NCBI RefSeq assembly: GCF_034009455.1
Contig: NZ_CP125380.1
Coordinates: forward strand, 4,539,501 to 4,603,500
Length of the DNA stretch: 64,000 bases
Direction: 5' to 3'
Source: Pseudomonas sp. P5_109
Lineage (GTDB): Bacteria; Pseudomonadota; Gammaproteobacteria; Pseudomonadales; Pseudomonadaceae
The notes under the pieces were generated by a model that saw only the letters and a list, made by a program, of their open reading frames with translations, did no database searches and had not been told where the DNA came from. How positions within the stretch are numbered: position 1 is the first letter of the stretch; every line of letters begins with the position of its first letter. A program made the translations under genes and the position numbers. Below, piece after piece: positions 53,421-64,000 of the stretch.

Positions 53421-54418
53421 CCGATTACCCAGCACTGACCCTCGAAACGCCCGCCGAGCATCCGTTCGCCCAATTCGTACGGATCCTTGGCAAAGGCAAA
53501 CGCGGCGCCCGCGACCTGACCCGCGATGAGGCCCGCGAAGCCATGGGCATGGTGCTCGATGAAAAGGTCGAGGAAACCCAGCTCGGCGCGTTCCTGATGT
53601 TGTTGCGGCACAAGGAAGAAAGCGCCGAGGAGATGGCCGGCTTCACCGAGGGCTTGCGCGAACGCCTGAATCCTCCGGCGCTGGCGGTGGATCTGGACTG
53701 GCCGACCTACGCCGGCAAGAAGCGGCACTTACCGTGGTATCTGTTGGCGGCCAAGTGCCTGGCGCAAAACGGCGTGCGGATTTTCATGCACGGCGGCGGC
53801 GCCCACACGGCCGGTCGCTTGTACAGCGAGCAACAGCTGGGCGAATTGAACATCCCGCTGTGCCGCAACTGGCAACAGGTCGGCGCGGCGCTGGACAATG
53901 GTGGCCTGGCCTTCATGCCGCTGGTGGACTGGGCGCCACAGCTGCAACGGATGATCGACCTGCGCAACACCCTCGGCCTGCGCTCGCCAATCCACTCGCT
54001 GGCGCGGATTCTCAATCCGCTGGGCGCGCGTTGCGGCCTGCAGAGTATTTTCCACCCGGGTTATCAGGCCGTGCATCGCGATGCCAGCGGACTGCTGGGT
54101 GACACCGCCATCGTGATCAAGGGCGATGGCGGCGAAATCGAGATCAACCCGGACGCCGACAGCCACCTGTACGGCACCACCGGCGGCGAGAGTTGGGACG
54201 AAGAATGGCCGCAGTTGTCGGCGCAGCGTCACGTCAAACCTGCCTCGCTTGAACCTGAACATTTGAAAGCGGTGTGGCGTGGCGACGTGGTCGACAGCTA
54301 CCCGCAAATGGCCTTGATTTCGACCATGGCCCTGGCCCTGCGCGGCCTCGGCCAGAGCCGCGAACAGGCCTTTGAAACCGCCGAGCAATACTGGGCCGCC
54401 CGGGATAAATCGATTTAA
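53417..54418 (+). CDS. ybiB: YbiB/TrpD2-like glycosyl transferase-family protein
   Basis: This 333-residue relative of anthranilate phosphoribosyltransferase has the N-terminal helical domain (GARDLTRDEAREAMGMVLDE) and a C-terminal domain. The typical GTGGD loop of TrpD is replaced by the basic YAGKKRHLPW segment and HGGGAHTAGRL, as in TrpD2 proteins, which bind nucleic acid rather than make tryptophan. It overlaps tusE by ATGA, as in other pseudomonads. Confidence 0.88.
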   Translation: MTDYPALTLETPAEHPFAQFVRILGKGKRGARDLTRDEAREAMGMVLDEKVEETQLGAFLMLLRHKEESAEEMAGFTEGLRERLNPPALAVDLDWPTYAGKKRHLPWYLLAAKCLAQNGVRIFMHGGGAHTAGRLYSEQQLGELNIPLCRNWQQVGAALDNGGLAFMPLVDWAPQLQRMIDLRNTLGLRSPIHSLARILNPLGARCGLQSIFHPGYQAVHRDASGLLGDTAIVIKGDGGEIEINPDADSHLYGTTGGESWDEEWPQLSAQRHVKPASLEPEHLKAVWRGDVVDSYPQMALISTMALALRGLGQSREQAFETAEQYWAARDKSI

Positions 54419-54509
54419 CCGATCATTCACGCCCGATCTTTGCGCTTTTTGTTCGAACTCATCGGAATAGACTCAACTCCAACGATTATCGGTTTCGGGA
54501 GTCTTGGAC

Positions 54510-55511
54510 ATGGGTTTGTTAGTTGATGGCCGCTGGCAGGACAAGTGGTACGAAAGCAGCAAGGACGGCGCGTTCCAGCGTGAACAGGCGCAACGTCGCA
54601 ACTGGTTGACCGCTGACGGCAAGCCGGGACCGACCGGCGTCGGTGGTTTTGCCGCCGAACCCGGGCGCTATCACCTGTACGTGTCGCTGGCCTGTCCCTG
54701 GGCGCATCGCACGCTGATCCTGCGCAAACTCAAAGGCCTCGAGAGCCTGATCGACGTTTCGGTGGTCAGTTGGCTGATGCTGGAAAACGGCTGGACCTTC
54801 GACCAGAGCCTGGGCTCGACCGGCGACAAGCTCGATCACTTCGACTTCATGCACCAGCGCTACACCGCCGACACGGCCGACTACACCGGCCGCGTCACCG
54901 TACCGGTGCTGTGGGACAAACAGCAAAAGCGCATCGTCAACAATGAATCCTCGGAAATCATCCGCATGTTCAATGGTGCCTTCGACGATTTGACCGGCAA
55001 CGACCTGGACTTCTATCCGGCAGCGTTGCGCGGTGAGATCGATGCGCTGAACGAGCGGATTTACCCGGCAGTGAACAACGGCGTGTACCGCGCCGGGTTT
55101 GCCACCTCGCAACAGGCTTATGAAGAAGCCTTCGATGAGGTGTTTGCCGAACTGGACCGCCTGGAGCTGCTGCTGGGCGCCAACCGCTATCTGGCTGGCG
55201 AGTACCTGACCGAAGCGGACATCCGCCTGTTCACCACGCTGATTCGCTTCGATGCGGTGTACTACGGGCACTTCAAGTGCAACCTGCGGCGGATTGCCGA
55301 TTATCCGAACCTGTCGAACTGGCTGCGGGAGATCTATCAGTGGCCAGGCATTGCCGAGACGGTGGATTTTACCCACATCAAGCACCACTACTACGCCAGC
55401 CATCGCACCATCAACCCGACGGGTGTGGTGCCCAAAGGCCCGGCACAGGACTTTAGCGCGCCCCATGACCGGCAGCGGTTGAGCGGGAAAGGGGTTTGGC
55501 GCAAGGCCTGA
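54510..55511 (+). CDS. Glutathionyl-hydroquinone reductase (YqjG-like GST)
   Basis: The 333-residue xi-class glutathione transferase has the active-site Cys in YHLYVSLACPWAHRT and SSEIIRMFN (glutathione site). It reduces glutathionyl-hydroquinones. ATG 54510 has GGGAG 8 nt upstream; TTG 54504 is ruled out. The C-terminal domain includes the family motif HIKHHYYASHRTINPTG. Confidence 0.93.
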   Translation: MGLLVDGRWQDKWYESSKDGAFQREQAQRRNWLTADGKPGPTGVGGFAAEPGRYHLYVSLACPWAHRTLILRKLKGLESLIDVSVVSWLMLENGWTFDQSLGSTGDKLDHFDFMHQRYTADTADYTGRVTVPVLWDKQQKRIVNNESSEIIRMFNGAFDDLTGNDLDFYPAALRGEIDALNERIYPAVNNGVYRAGFATSQQAYEEAFDEVFAELDRLELLLGANRYLAGEYLTEADIRLFTTLIRFDAVYYGHFKCNLRRIADYPNLSNWLREIYQWPGIAETVDFTHIKHHYYASHRTINPTGVVPKGPAQDFSAPHDRQRLSGKGVWRKA

Positions 55512-55547
55512 ACCTGATCTCGGTTTTGCGCTGAATTTGAGGGCCTC

Positions 55548-55622
55548 TTCGCGAGCAAGCCCGCTCCCACATTGGTTTTGTGTCGTTCACAAATCCAATG
55601 TGGGAGCGGGCTTGCTCGCGAA
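55548..55622. repeat. REP doublet in opposite head orientation
   Basis: Heads TTCGCGAGCAAGCCCGCTCC and GGAGCGGGCTTGCTCGCGAA point outward around CACATTGGTTTTGTGTCGTT. It lies between the convergent GST and cysG genes and could terminate both. Confidence 0.9.
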
Positions 55623-55638
55623 TGGGGCGACCCGGTCT

Positions 55639-57033
55639 CTAGACCTGCCCCTGAGCCCCTTCGAACCACGCCAGTTTCTCGCGCAGCTGCACCACTTCAC
55701 CGACGATCACCAATGTCGGCGCATGCACTTCGTGCTCCGCCACCAGCCGTGGCAGGTCCGCCAGGGTGCCGGTAAACACCCGCTGATTGACCGTGGTGCC
55801 CTGCTGGATCAACGCTGCCGGTGTATCGGCACCGCGACCATGCTTGATCAACTGCTCGCAGATGATCGGCAAGCCCACCAGCCCCATGTAGAACACCAGG
55901 GTTTGCGCTGGCGCGACCAGATCGGCCCACGGCAAATCGGTTGAGCCGTCCTTCAGGTGCCCGGTGACAAAACGCACAGACTGCGCGTAATCGCGGTGCG
56001 TCAGCGGAATCCCGGCATAGGCCGCGCAACCACTGGCCGCCGTGATCCCCGGCACCACCTGAAACGGGATGCCATGAGCCGCCAGTTCCTCGATCTCTTC
56101 ACCACCACGACCGAAGATGAACGGATCGCCGCCCTTCAACCGCACCACACGCTTGCCCTGTTTGGCCAGGTCCACCAATTGCTGGTTGATCTGGTCCTGC
56201 GGCACCGCGTGATCGGCGCGACGCTTGCCGACGTAAACCCGTTCGGCGTCGCGACGGCACAGTTCGAGAATCGCCGGTGCGACCAAACGGTCGTACAGCA
56301 CTACGTCGGCTTGCTGCATCAAACGCAATGCCTTGAATGTCAGCAGATCGGGGTCACCTGGCCCTGCGCCCACCAGATAGACCTCACCGGTCGCCACTGG
56401 CGCTTCGCCATCGATCTTCGCCTGCAACAGGCGCTCGGCTTCACCGCCCTGCCCGGCCAGTTGCCGGTCGGCAATCGGTCCCTGGAAAACATCTTCCCAG
56501 AACGCCCGACGCTGCCGCACATCCGGAAACAGGCCTTTGACCTGATGACGAAAACGCGCAGCCAAACCTGCCAGGTGACCGTAGGTGGACGGAATCCAGG
56601 TTTCGATCTTGGCGCGGATCAAACGCGCCAGCACCGGCGCGTCGCCGCCGCTGGACACGGCAATGATCAACGGAGAACGGTCAACGATGGCCGGGAAGAT
56701 CACGCTGCACAGCTTCGGCGCATCCACCACGTTGACCGGCACGCAACGCCGATGGGCATCGGCGGAGACTTGTGCATTCAGCGCTTCGTCGTCGGTGGCG
56801 GCAATGATCAGCCCGCAACCGTCCAGATCCGCTTCGGCGTAGCCCCGTAGCAGGCACTCGCCACCGCTGCCGGCAACCAGTTCGCGCAGTTGTGCTTCGA
56901 TTTCAGGTGCAACCACCCGCAGCAGCGCACCGGCATCGGCCAGCAGGCGGGACTTGCGCAAGGCAATTTCCCCCCCGCCGACGACCAACACACGACTGCC
57001 GCGAAGGTTGTGAAACAGCGGCAGATAGTTCAT
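55639..57033 (-). CDS. cysG: Siroheme synthase CysG
   Basis: This 464-residue fusion makes siroheme from uroporphyrinogen III. The N-terminal domain is the NAD-dependent dehydrogenase/ferrochelatase ([20 protein letters not shown]); the C-terminal half is the SAM methyltransferase ([38 protein letters not shown]). Full length. The serS stop (TAA) directly precedes its ATG (TAAATG). Confidence 0.97.
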   Translation of the reverse strand: MNYLPLFHNLRGSRVLVVGGGEIALRKSRLLADAGALLRVVAPEIEAQLRELVAGSGGECLLRGYAEADLDGCGLIIAATDDEALNAQVSADAHRRCVPVNVVDAPKLCSVIFPAIVDRSPLIIAVSSGGDAPVLARLIRAKIETWIPSTYGHLAGLAARFRHQVKGLFPDVRQRRAFWEDVFQGPIADRQLAGQGGEAERLLQAKIDGEAPVATGEVYLVGAGPGDPDLLTFKALRLMQQADVVLYDRLVAPAILELCRRDAERVYVGKRRADHAVPQDQINQQLVDLAKQGKRVVRLKGGDPFIFGRGGEEIEELAAHGIPFQVVPGITAASGCAAYAGIPLTHRDYAQSVRFVTGHLKDGSTDLPWADLVAPAQTLVFYMGLVGLPIICEQLIKHGRGADTPAALIQQGTTVNQRVFTGTLADLPRLVAEHEVHAPTLVIVGEVVQLREKLAWFEGAQGQV

Positions 57034-58704
<1,671 letters not shown>

Positions 58705-58705
<1 letters not shown>

Positions 58706-60027
58706 TATTTTCTCCGCTGCCTTGGGCTCAAACGGTCGAGTTTCGCCAGGTGGTTGAGTTTTTCGCCGATCTTCAACTCCAGGCCACGGGGTACGGGCTG
58801 ATAGAACGGGATCGGGTCGAGTTCTTCCGGGAAATAGTCTTCGCCAGCGGCATAGGCGTCCGGCTCATCGTGGGCATAACGGTATTCATCGCCGTAGCCC
58901 AACTGTTTCATCAGCTTGGTCGGCGCATTGCGCAGGTGCAGCGGCACTTCCAGCGAGCCGTGCTCGGCGGCGGCGCGCAATGCCGTCTTGAAGCCCATGT
59001 ACACCGCGTTGCTCTTTGGCGCGCAGGCCAGATAGGTGATGGCCTGCGCCACCGCCAGTTCACCCTCGGGGCTGCCGAGGCGCTCCTGGACTTCCCAGGC
59101 CGCCAGGCACAGGCTCAGGGCGCGCGGGTCGGCATTGCCGATGTCTTCGCTGGCCATGCGCACCACACGACGGGCCAGGTACAGCGGGTCACAGCCGCCG
59201 TCGATCATGCGCGCGAACCAGTACAACGCGCCGTCGGGGTTGGAGCCGCGCACCGATTTGTGCAGCGCGGATATCTGGTCGTAGAACGCCTCGCCGCCCT
59301 TGTCGAAGCGCCGCCGGGTATCGCCGAGCAGGCTTTGCAGGAGTTCGGTGCCGATCTCGCTGTTGTCTTCCGCCAGGTCCGAGGCGTTTTCCAGCAGGTT
59401 GAGCAAGCGCCGGCCGTCACCATCGGCGGCCGACAGCAGCATCTGGAAACCTTCATCGCTGAGGGTCAGGTTGCGCTTGCCCAGGCCACGTTCTTCAGTC
59501 AACGCGCGCTGCACCAGTTTGCGCAGGGCCGCTTCGTCGAGGCTTTTGAGCACATAGACCCGCGCCCGTGACAGCAACGCGTTGTTGAGTTCGAACGAAG
59601 GGTTTTCCGTGGTGGCGCCGATGAAAATCAGCGTGCCGTCTTCGACATAGGGCAGGAACGCATCCTGCTGCGACTTGTTGAAGCGATGCACTTCGTCGAC
59701 GAACAGTATGGTCCGGCGGCCGTACTGCGCAGCCTGCTGCTTGGCGATTTCCACCGACTGGCGGATCTCCTTGACCCCGGCCAGCACCGCCGAGACCGTT
59801 TCGAAGTGTGCATCCGAGACTTCCGCGAGCAATCGCGCCAGGGTGGTTTTGCCCACACCCGGCGGCCCCCAGAAAATCATCGAATGCAGGGCACCCTGCT
59901 CCAGCGCTTCGCGCAAGGGCTTGCCGCGAGCGAGCACGTGCTCCTGACCGACGTACTCGTCCAGATTGGCCGCACGCAGGCGGGCGGCCAGGGGCTGGGC
60001 GATCGGGGTGCTGCGAAACAGGTCCAT
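58705..60027 (-). CDS. rarA: Replication-associated recombination protein RarA
   Basis: This 440-residue AAA+ ATPase (MgsA family) has Walker [17 protein letters not shown], Walker [21 protein letters not shown] and sensor [12 protein letters not shown]. It acts at stalled replication forks together with SSB. It ends in the TAGTG overlap with crcB; a REP doublet separates it from the upstream lolA. Confidence 0.96.
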
Positions 60028-60083
60028 GGCGTACGTTTAAAACCTCGGGTGAATAACTAAATCTCAAAACGTGGCAAAGACCC

Positions 60084-60216
60084 TGTGGCGAGGGGGCTTG
60101 CCCCCGTCCGGCTGCGAAGCAGTCGTAAAAACTCCACATTCGGTATGCCTGATGCAACGCAATAGCAGGTTTTGGGGTCGCTTCGCGACCCAACGGGGGC
60201 AAGCCCCCTCGCCACA
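60084..60216. repeat. REP doublet, GTGGCGAGGGGGCTTGCCCCCGTT type
   Basis: Inverted heads GTGGCGAGGGGGCTTGCCCC and GGGGCAAGCCCCCTCGCCAC with a longer spacer containing GGTCGCTTCGCGACC, itself a small hairpin. It sits between lolA and rarA. Confidence 0.9.
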
Positions 60217-60243
60217 AAAGCCCGCCCCCACAGGTTTTGCGTT

Positions 60244-60867
60244 TTATTCCTGGATCACGTCCGCCCCTTTCGGGATGTCGAACTTGAACTTGGACGCCGG
60301 GATCGGCTCGTTGGCCTTCACCCCGGTGAACAGGATATTAGTGCGCTGGCCGACACTGTCGATCAGTTGCATGTCATTGACCAGACCATTGCGGAACGAC
60401 AACCGCAGGCTATCGAACAGGGTGTCCTTGGTCTTCGGCTTCAGGGTGAAGTCGATCACGCCGCCGGCTTCCTTGGCACTGATGTCGAAGCTCTGGCTGA
60501 TCTTGGACACATCACCGGACAGCAGCAAGGCCGGGGTCTGGGTCAGGCGCTGGTCGAGGTTCTTGATGGTGGCCTGTTCCAGGTCAGGGTCCCACAGGGT
60601 GACCTTCTTGCCATCGGAAACCATGGTCTGCTCGGCTGGTGCATCCGTGTGCCAGTAGAACAGGCCCGGACGCTGCAAGGACATGTCGCCGGCGGTTTCC
60701 TGCAACTGGGTGCCACTACCATCCAGGGTCAGTTGCGAGAAACGCGCGGTCAGGGTCTGGGATTTTTCCAGCAATTGGGTCAGGCGCGCCACGTCCTTGT
60801 CATCGGCGTGAGCCTGGAGCGTGGTCAAGGCCAGTACCGGCAGCAACAGCATGCGGATCAGACGCAT
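60244..60867 (-). CDS. lolA: Outer-membrane lipoprotein carrier LolA
   Basis: This 207-residue periplasmic chaperone ferries lipoproteins from LolCDE to LolB. It has a signal peptide ([20 protein letters not shown]), the [13 protein letters not shown] hydrophobic-cavity segment and [23 protein letters not shown] 60867 is preferred because GAGG lies 6 nt upstream; ATG 60879 is a four-residue extension. It follows ftsK by 66 bp. Confidence 0.95.
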   Translation of the reverse strand: MRLIRMLLLPVLALTTLQAHADDKDVARLTQLLEKSQTLTARFSQLTLDGSGTQLQETAGDMSLQRPGLFYWHTDAPAEQTMVSDGKKVTLWDPDLEQATIKNLDQRLTQTPALLLSGDVSKISQSFDISAKEAGGVIDFTLKPKTKDTLFDSLRLSFRNGLVNDMQLIDSVGQRTNILFTGVKANEPIPASKFKFDIPKGADVIQE

Positions 60868-60933
60868 GGGAGTCCTCATAACATTCGTGGGAGTGCGGGC
60901 GGCGCCAAAGGCACCCCCCCTTTCATACTCGGG

Positions 60934-63345
60934 TCAGTCACGCACCGGGCCAGGGGCCAGGACTTCACGCGAACCGTTAGTGTTCATGGACGTCACGACC
61001 CCGGCCATTTCCATGGCTTCGATCATGCGCGCGGCGCGGTTGTAGCCGATCTTCAGCTTGCGCTGAACCGCGGAAATGGAGGCGCGACGGCTTTCCAGGA
61101 CGAACTGCACCGCTTCGTCGTACAGCGCGTCGGCCTCGGGATCATCACCGTCACCACCACCGCTGCTGCCTTCGAAACCGCTGCCAGCCTCTTCGACGCC
61201 ATTGAGAATGTCGTCGTTGTATTCCGGCGCGCCCCGCAGTTTCCAGGCTTCCACCACGCGGTGAACCTCATCGTCGGACACGAAAGCACCGTGAACACGA
61301 ATCGGCAGGCTGGTGCCCGGCGGCATGTAGAGCATGTCACCGTGGCCCAGCAGTTGTTCGGCACCGCCCTGGTCGATGATGGTCCGCGAGTCGATCTTGC
61401 TCGATACCTGGAACGCCATGCGGGTCGGAATGTTGGCCTTGATCAGACCGGTGATCACGTCCACAGACGGACGCTGGGTCGCAAGGATCAAGTGGATACC
61501 GGCCGCACGCGCCTTCTGGGCGATACGCGCGATCAGTTCTTCAACCTTCTTGCCGACGATCATCATCATGTCGGCGAATTCGTCCACGACCACGACGATG
61601 GTTGGCAGCTTTTGCAGCAGTGGCGCTTCGTCGTGGATGCTTTCGCGCTTGTACAGCGGATCGCTCAACGGCGTGCCGGCGTCCTGGGCTTCCTTGACCT
61701 TGGCGTTGAAGCCCGAGAGGTTTCGCACGCCCATCTTGGCCATCAGCTTGTAGCGTCGCTCCATCTCGGCAACGCTCCAGCGCAGGGCGTTGGCGGCGTC
61801 CTTCATGTCGGTGACCACCGGGCACAGCAGGTGCGGAATGCCTTCGTAGATCGACAGCTCCAGCATTTTCGGGTCGATCATGATCAGCTTGGCGTCTTCC
61901 GGGCCGGACTTGAACAGGATCGACAGGATCATCGCGTTCACGCCCACCGACTTACCGGAACCGGTAGTACCGGCCACCAGCAGGTGGGGCATTTTCGCCA
62001 GGTCAGTGATGACCGGCTTGCCGCCGATGTCGTGGCCCAGGGCCAGGGTGACCGGGGATTTGAAGTTGTCGTACTCGGGGGTGGACAACACTTCGGAGAA
62101 ACGCACGATCTGCCGGTCTTCGTTGGGGATCTCGATACCGACCGTGGTCTTGCCCGGAATCACTTCCACCACGCGCACGCTGGTCACGGCCAGGGAGCGC
62201 GCAAGGTCTTTGGCCAGGTTGGAAATACGGCTGACCTTGACGCCGGCCGCCGGCTGGATTTCGTAACGGGTAATCACCGGACCCGGGTGAATCGAATCAA
62301 CCGCGACTTCAACGCCGAATTCCTTGAGCTTGATTTCCAGCAAGTGGCCAACCGCAGCCAGGGATTCAGGCGAGTAGTTGAGCTGTTTCTTTTCCGCCGG
62401 ATCGAGAATCGAAATCGGCGGCAAGGTGCCTTCCACGGCGCTGTCGACGAACAGTGGCGCCTGCTTCTCTTTTTCGACGCGCTTGCTCGGTGCGGCAGGT
62501 TTTGGCGGCGCGGGTGCAATCACCGGCGGCACCTGCTTCTCGCGCTCGGACATGTGTTTGCTCAGGGCTTGCTCACGCTCGATCAGCCGTTCCTTGACCT
62601 TGGCCTGCTCGCGCTTGTCGGTGACGGTCGGCGCGACCACTTCATCCATACGGTTGTCGACTTCACGCAACTGGGCAACCAGCTGTTTACGCTCGGTACG
62701 GGCCGCCCACCAGCGATTGGCCGCGCCCTGGAACAGTTCAAACAGGTCGAGGGTGATCTTGCCGGTGATGTCCATCACCTTGAACCACGACAGGTCGGTA
62801 AACACGGTCAGGCCGAACAGGAACAACGCAATGAACAACAGCGTGCTGCCCTGGATATTCAGGGCGTTCCTGGCCAGTTCGCCGAGGCTTTCGCCCAGCG
62901 CACCGCCCGCCCCGGCCGGCAGACCGGTCGCGGCATGGAAATGGATATGGGCCAGGGCCGCACCCGACAACACCAGGAACACCAGGCCGATCAGGCGCCA
63001 GGAGAACAGCCAGCCGCTCCACTGCCACGGCTCGTGACGCTGGCGGAAGATCTGGTACGCCTTGATCGCCAGCAACAACGGGAAGATGTAGGCGAAATAA
63101 CCCAGCACCATGAACAGGATATCGGCGCTGTAGGAGCCCGCAGGCCCGCCGAAGTTCTGCACGTCGTCGATCTTGCTGTTATGACTCCAGCCCGGATCGT
63201 CCTTGCCATAGGTCAACAAGGCCATCATCAGGAACAGGCACAAGGCACCGATGGCGATCAGCGCACCTTCCTTGAGTCGGTAGTGCAAGTGCTGGCGCCA
63301 GAGCGGAACGACGGCTGGTTTAGGTGCTGCGGTGGATTTCTTCAA
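60934..63345 (-). CDS. ftsK: DNA translocase FtsK
   Basis: The 803-residue protein has an N-terminal region of four membrane spans (to about residue 190), a short linker for FtsK, a RecA-like motor with Walker [21 protein letters not shown] and Walker [17 protein letters not shown], and a C-terminal gamma winged helix ([20 protein letters not shown]) that reads KOPS. It coordinates chromosome dimer resolution with septation. The compact linker gives a SpoIIIE-like size, usual for Pseudomonas. Confidence 0.96.
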   Translation of the reverse strand: MKKSTAAPKPAVVPLWRQHLHYRLKEGALIAIGALCLFLMMALLTYGKDDPGWSHNSKIDDVQNFGGPAGSYSADILFMVLGYFAYIFPLLLAIKAYQIFRQRHEPWQWSGWLFSWRLIGLVFLVLSGAALAHIHFHAATGLPAGAGGALGESLGELARNALNIQGSTLLFIALFLFGLTVFTDLSWFKVMDITGKITLDLFELFQGAANRWWAARTERKQLVAQLREVDNRMDEVVAPTVTDKREQAKVKERLIEREQALSKHMSEREKQVPPVIAPAPPKPAAPSKRVEKEKQAPLFVDSAVEGTLPPISILDPAEKKQLNYSPESLAAVGHLLEIKLKEFGVEVAVDSIHPGPVITRYEIQPAAGVKVSRISNLAKDLARSLAVTSVRVVEVIPGKTTVGIEIPNEDRQIVRFSEVLSTPEYDNFKSPVTLALGHDIGGKPVITDLAKMPHLLVAGTTGSGKSVGVNAMILSILFKSGPEDAKLIMIDPKMLELSIYEGIPHLLCPVVTDMKDAANALRWSVAEMERRYKLMAKMGVRNLSGFNAKVKEAQDAGTPLSDPLYKRESIHDEAPLLQKLPTIVVVVDEFADMMMIVGKKVEELIARIAQKARAAGIHLILATQRPSVDVITGLIKANIPTRMAFQVSSKIDSRTIIDQGGAEQLLGHGDMLYMPPGTSLPIRVHGAFVSDDEVHRVVEAWKLRGAPEYNDDILNGVEEAGSGFEGSSGGGDGDDPEADALYDEAVQFVLESRRASISAVQRKLKIGYNRAARMIEAMEMAGVVTSMNTNGSREVLAPGPVRD

Positions 63346-64000
<655 letters not shown>

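Overview
The window is a stretch of a Pseudomonas chromosome, most likely from the P. fluorescens group. The reasons are the uniformly high GC codon use, the right-end order trxB-ftsK-lolA-rarA-crcB-serS-cysG facing tusDCBE (a conserved Pseudomonas neighbourhood), and 14 short paired repeats typical of fluorescent pseudomonads. I see no rRNA, tRNA, CRISPR array, prophage or insertion sequence.

Layout. (1) 1-6.6 kb: a type VI secretion cargo locus on the + strand. It has three DUF2875/Tla3-like adaptor copies (the first cut by the window edge), one Tle3-like lipase, two PAAR tip proteins and a 23-codon PAAR remnant. All are joined by ATGA overlaps or 1-bp gaps, so this is one tightly coupled operon. 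No VgrG and no obvious Tli3 immunity gene is in view. (2) 6.7-9.6 kb: small genes: a secreted chorismate mutase, a membrane-protein/XRE-regulator pair with two palindromic operators, an SGNH hydrolase and an NTF2-like protein. (3) 9.7-15 kb: an agmatine module with a Tat-exported agmatine deiminase, a polyamine-binding protein, AguB, AguA and a divergent LysR regulator. (4) 15-20 kb: a polyphosphate pair (short Ppx and PPK2), two unknown exported proteins, a NIPSNAP protein and a GNAT acetyltransferase. (5) 20-27 kb: NCS1 transporter, GMC alcohol dehydrogenase, aldehyde dehydrogenase, ureohydrolase and LysR. This order suggests oxidation of a guanidino-alcohol to a guanidino-acid followed by urea release. 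(6) 27-32 kb: a GcsR-type sigma-54 activator, a near-consensus -24/-12 promoter, then gcvH, glyA and lipA, without the gcvP, sdaA and gcvT genes I would expect. (7) 32-33.5 kb: a D-Ala-D-Ala dipeptidase and an L,D-transpeptidase. (8) 33.6-47.4 kb: a scavenging island with two more NCS1 transporters, two exported YtcJ-like amidohydrolases, a TorF-like porin, a nitrilase-family amidase, a cysteine hydrolase, gamma-glutamyltranspeptidase and LuxR, LysR and TetR regulators. (9) 47.5-51.9 kb: Ogt, NudK, hemerythrin, GNAT and small unknown proteins. (10) 52-64 kb: conserved core genes: sulfur relay tusDCBE, ybiB, a glutathionyl-hydroquinone reductase, cysG, serS, crcB, rarA, lolA, ftsK and the start of trxB.

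The accessory parts look like nitrogen scavenging from guanidino compounds, amides and heterocycles, in three modules each with a local regulator. The parts most worth a second look are the multi-copy Tla3/PAAR/Tle3 locus, the Tat-exported agmatine deiminase, the alcohol-to-urea guanidino cassette and the shortened GcsR regulon. All functional names come from reading motifs and gene context; no database search was run.
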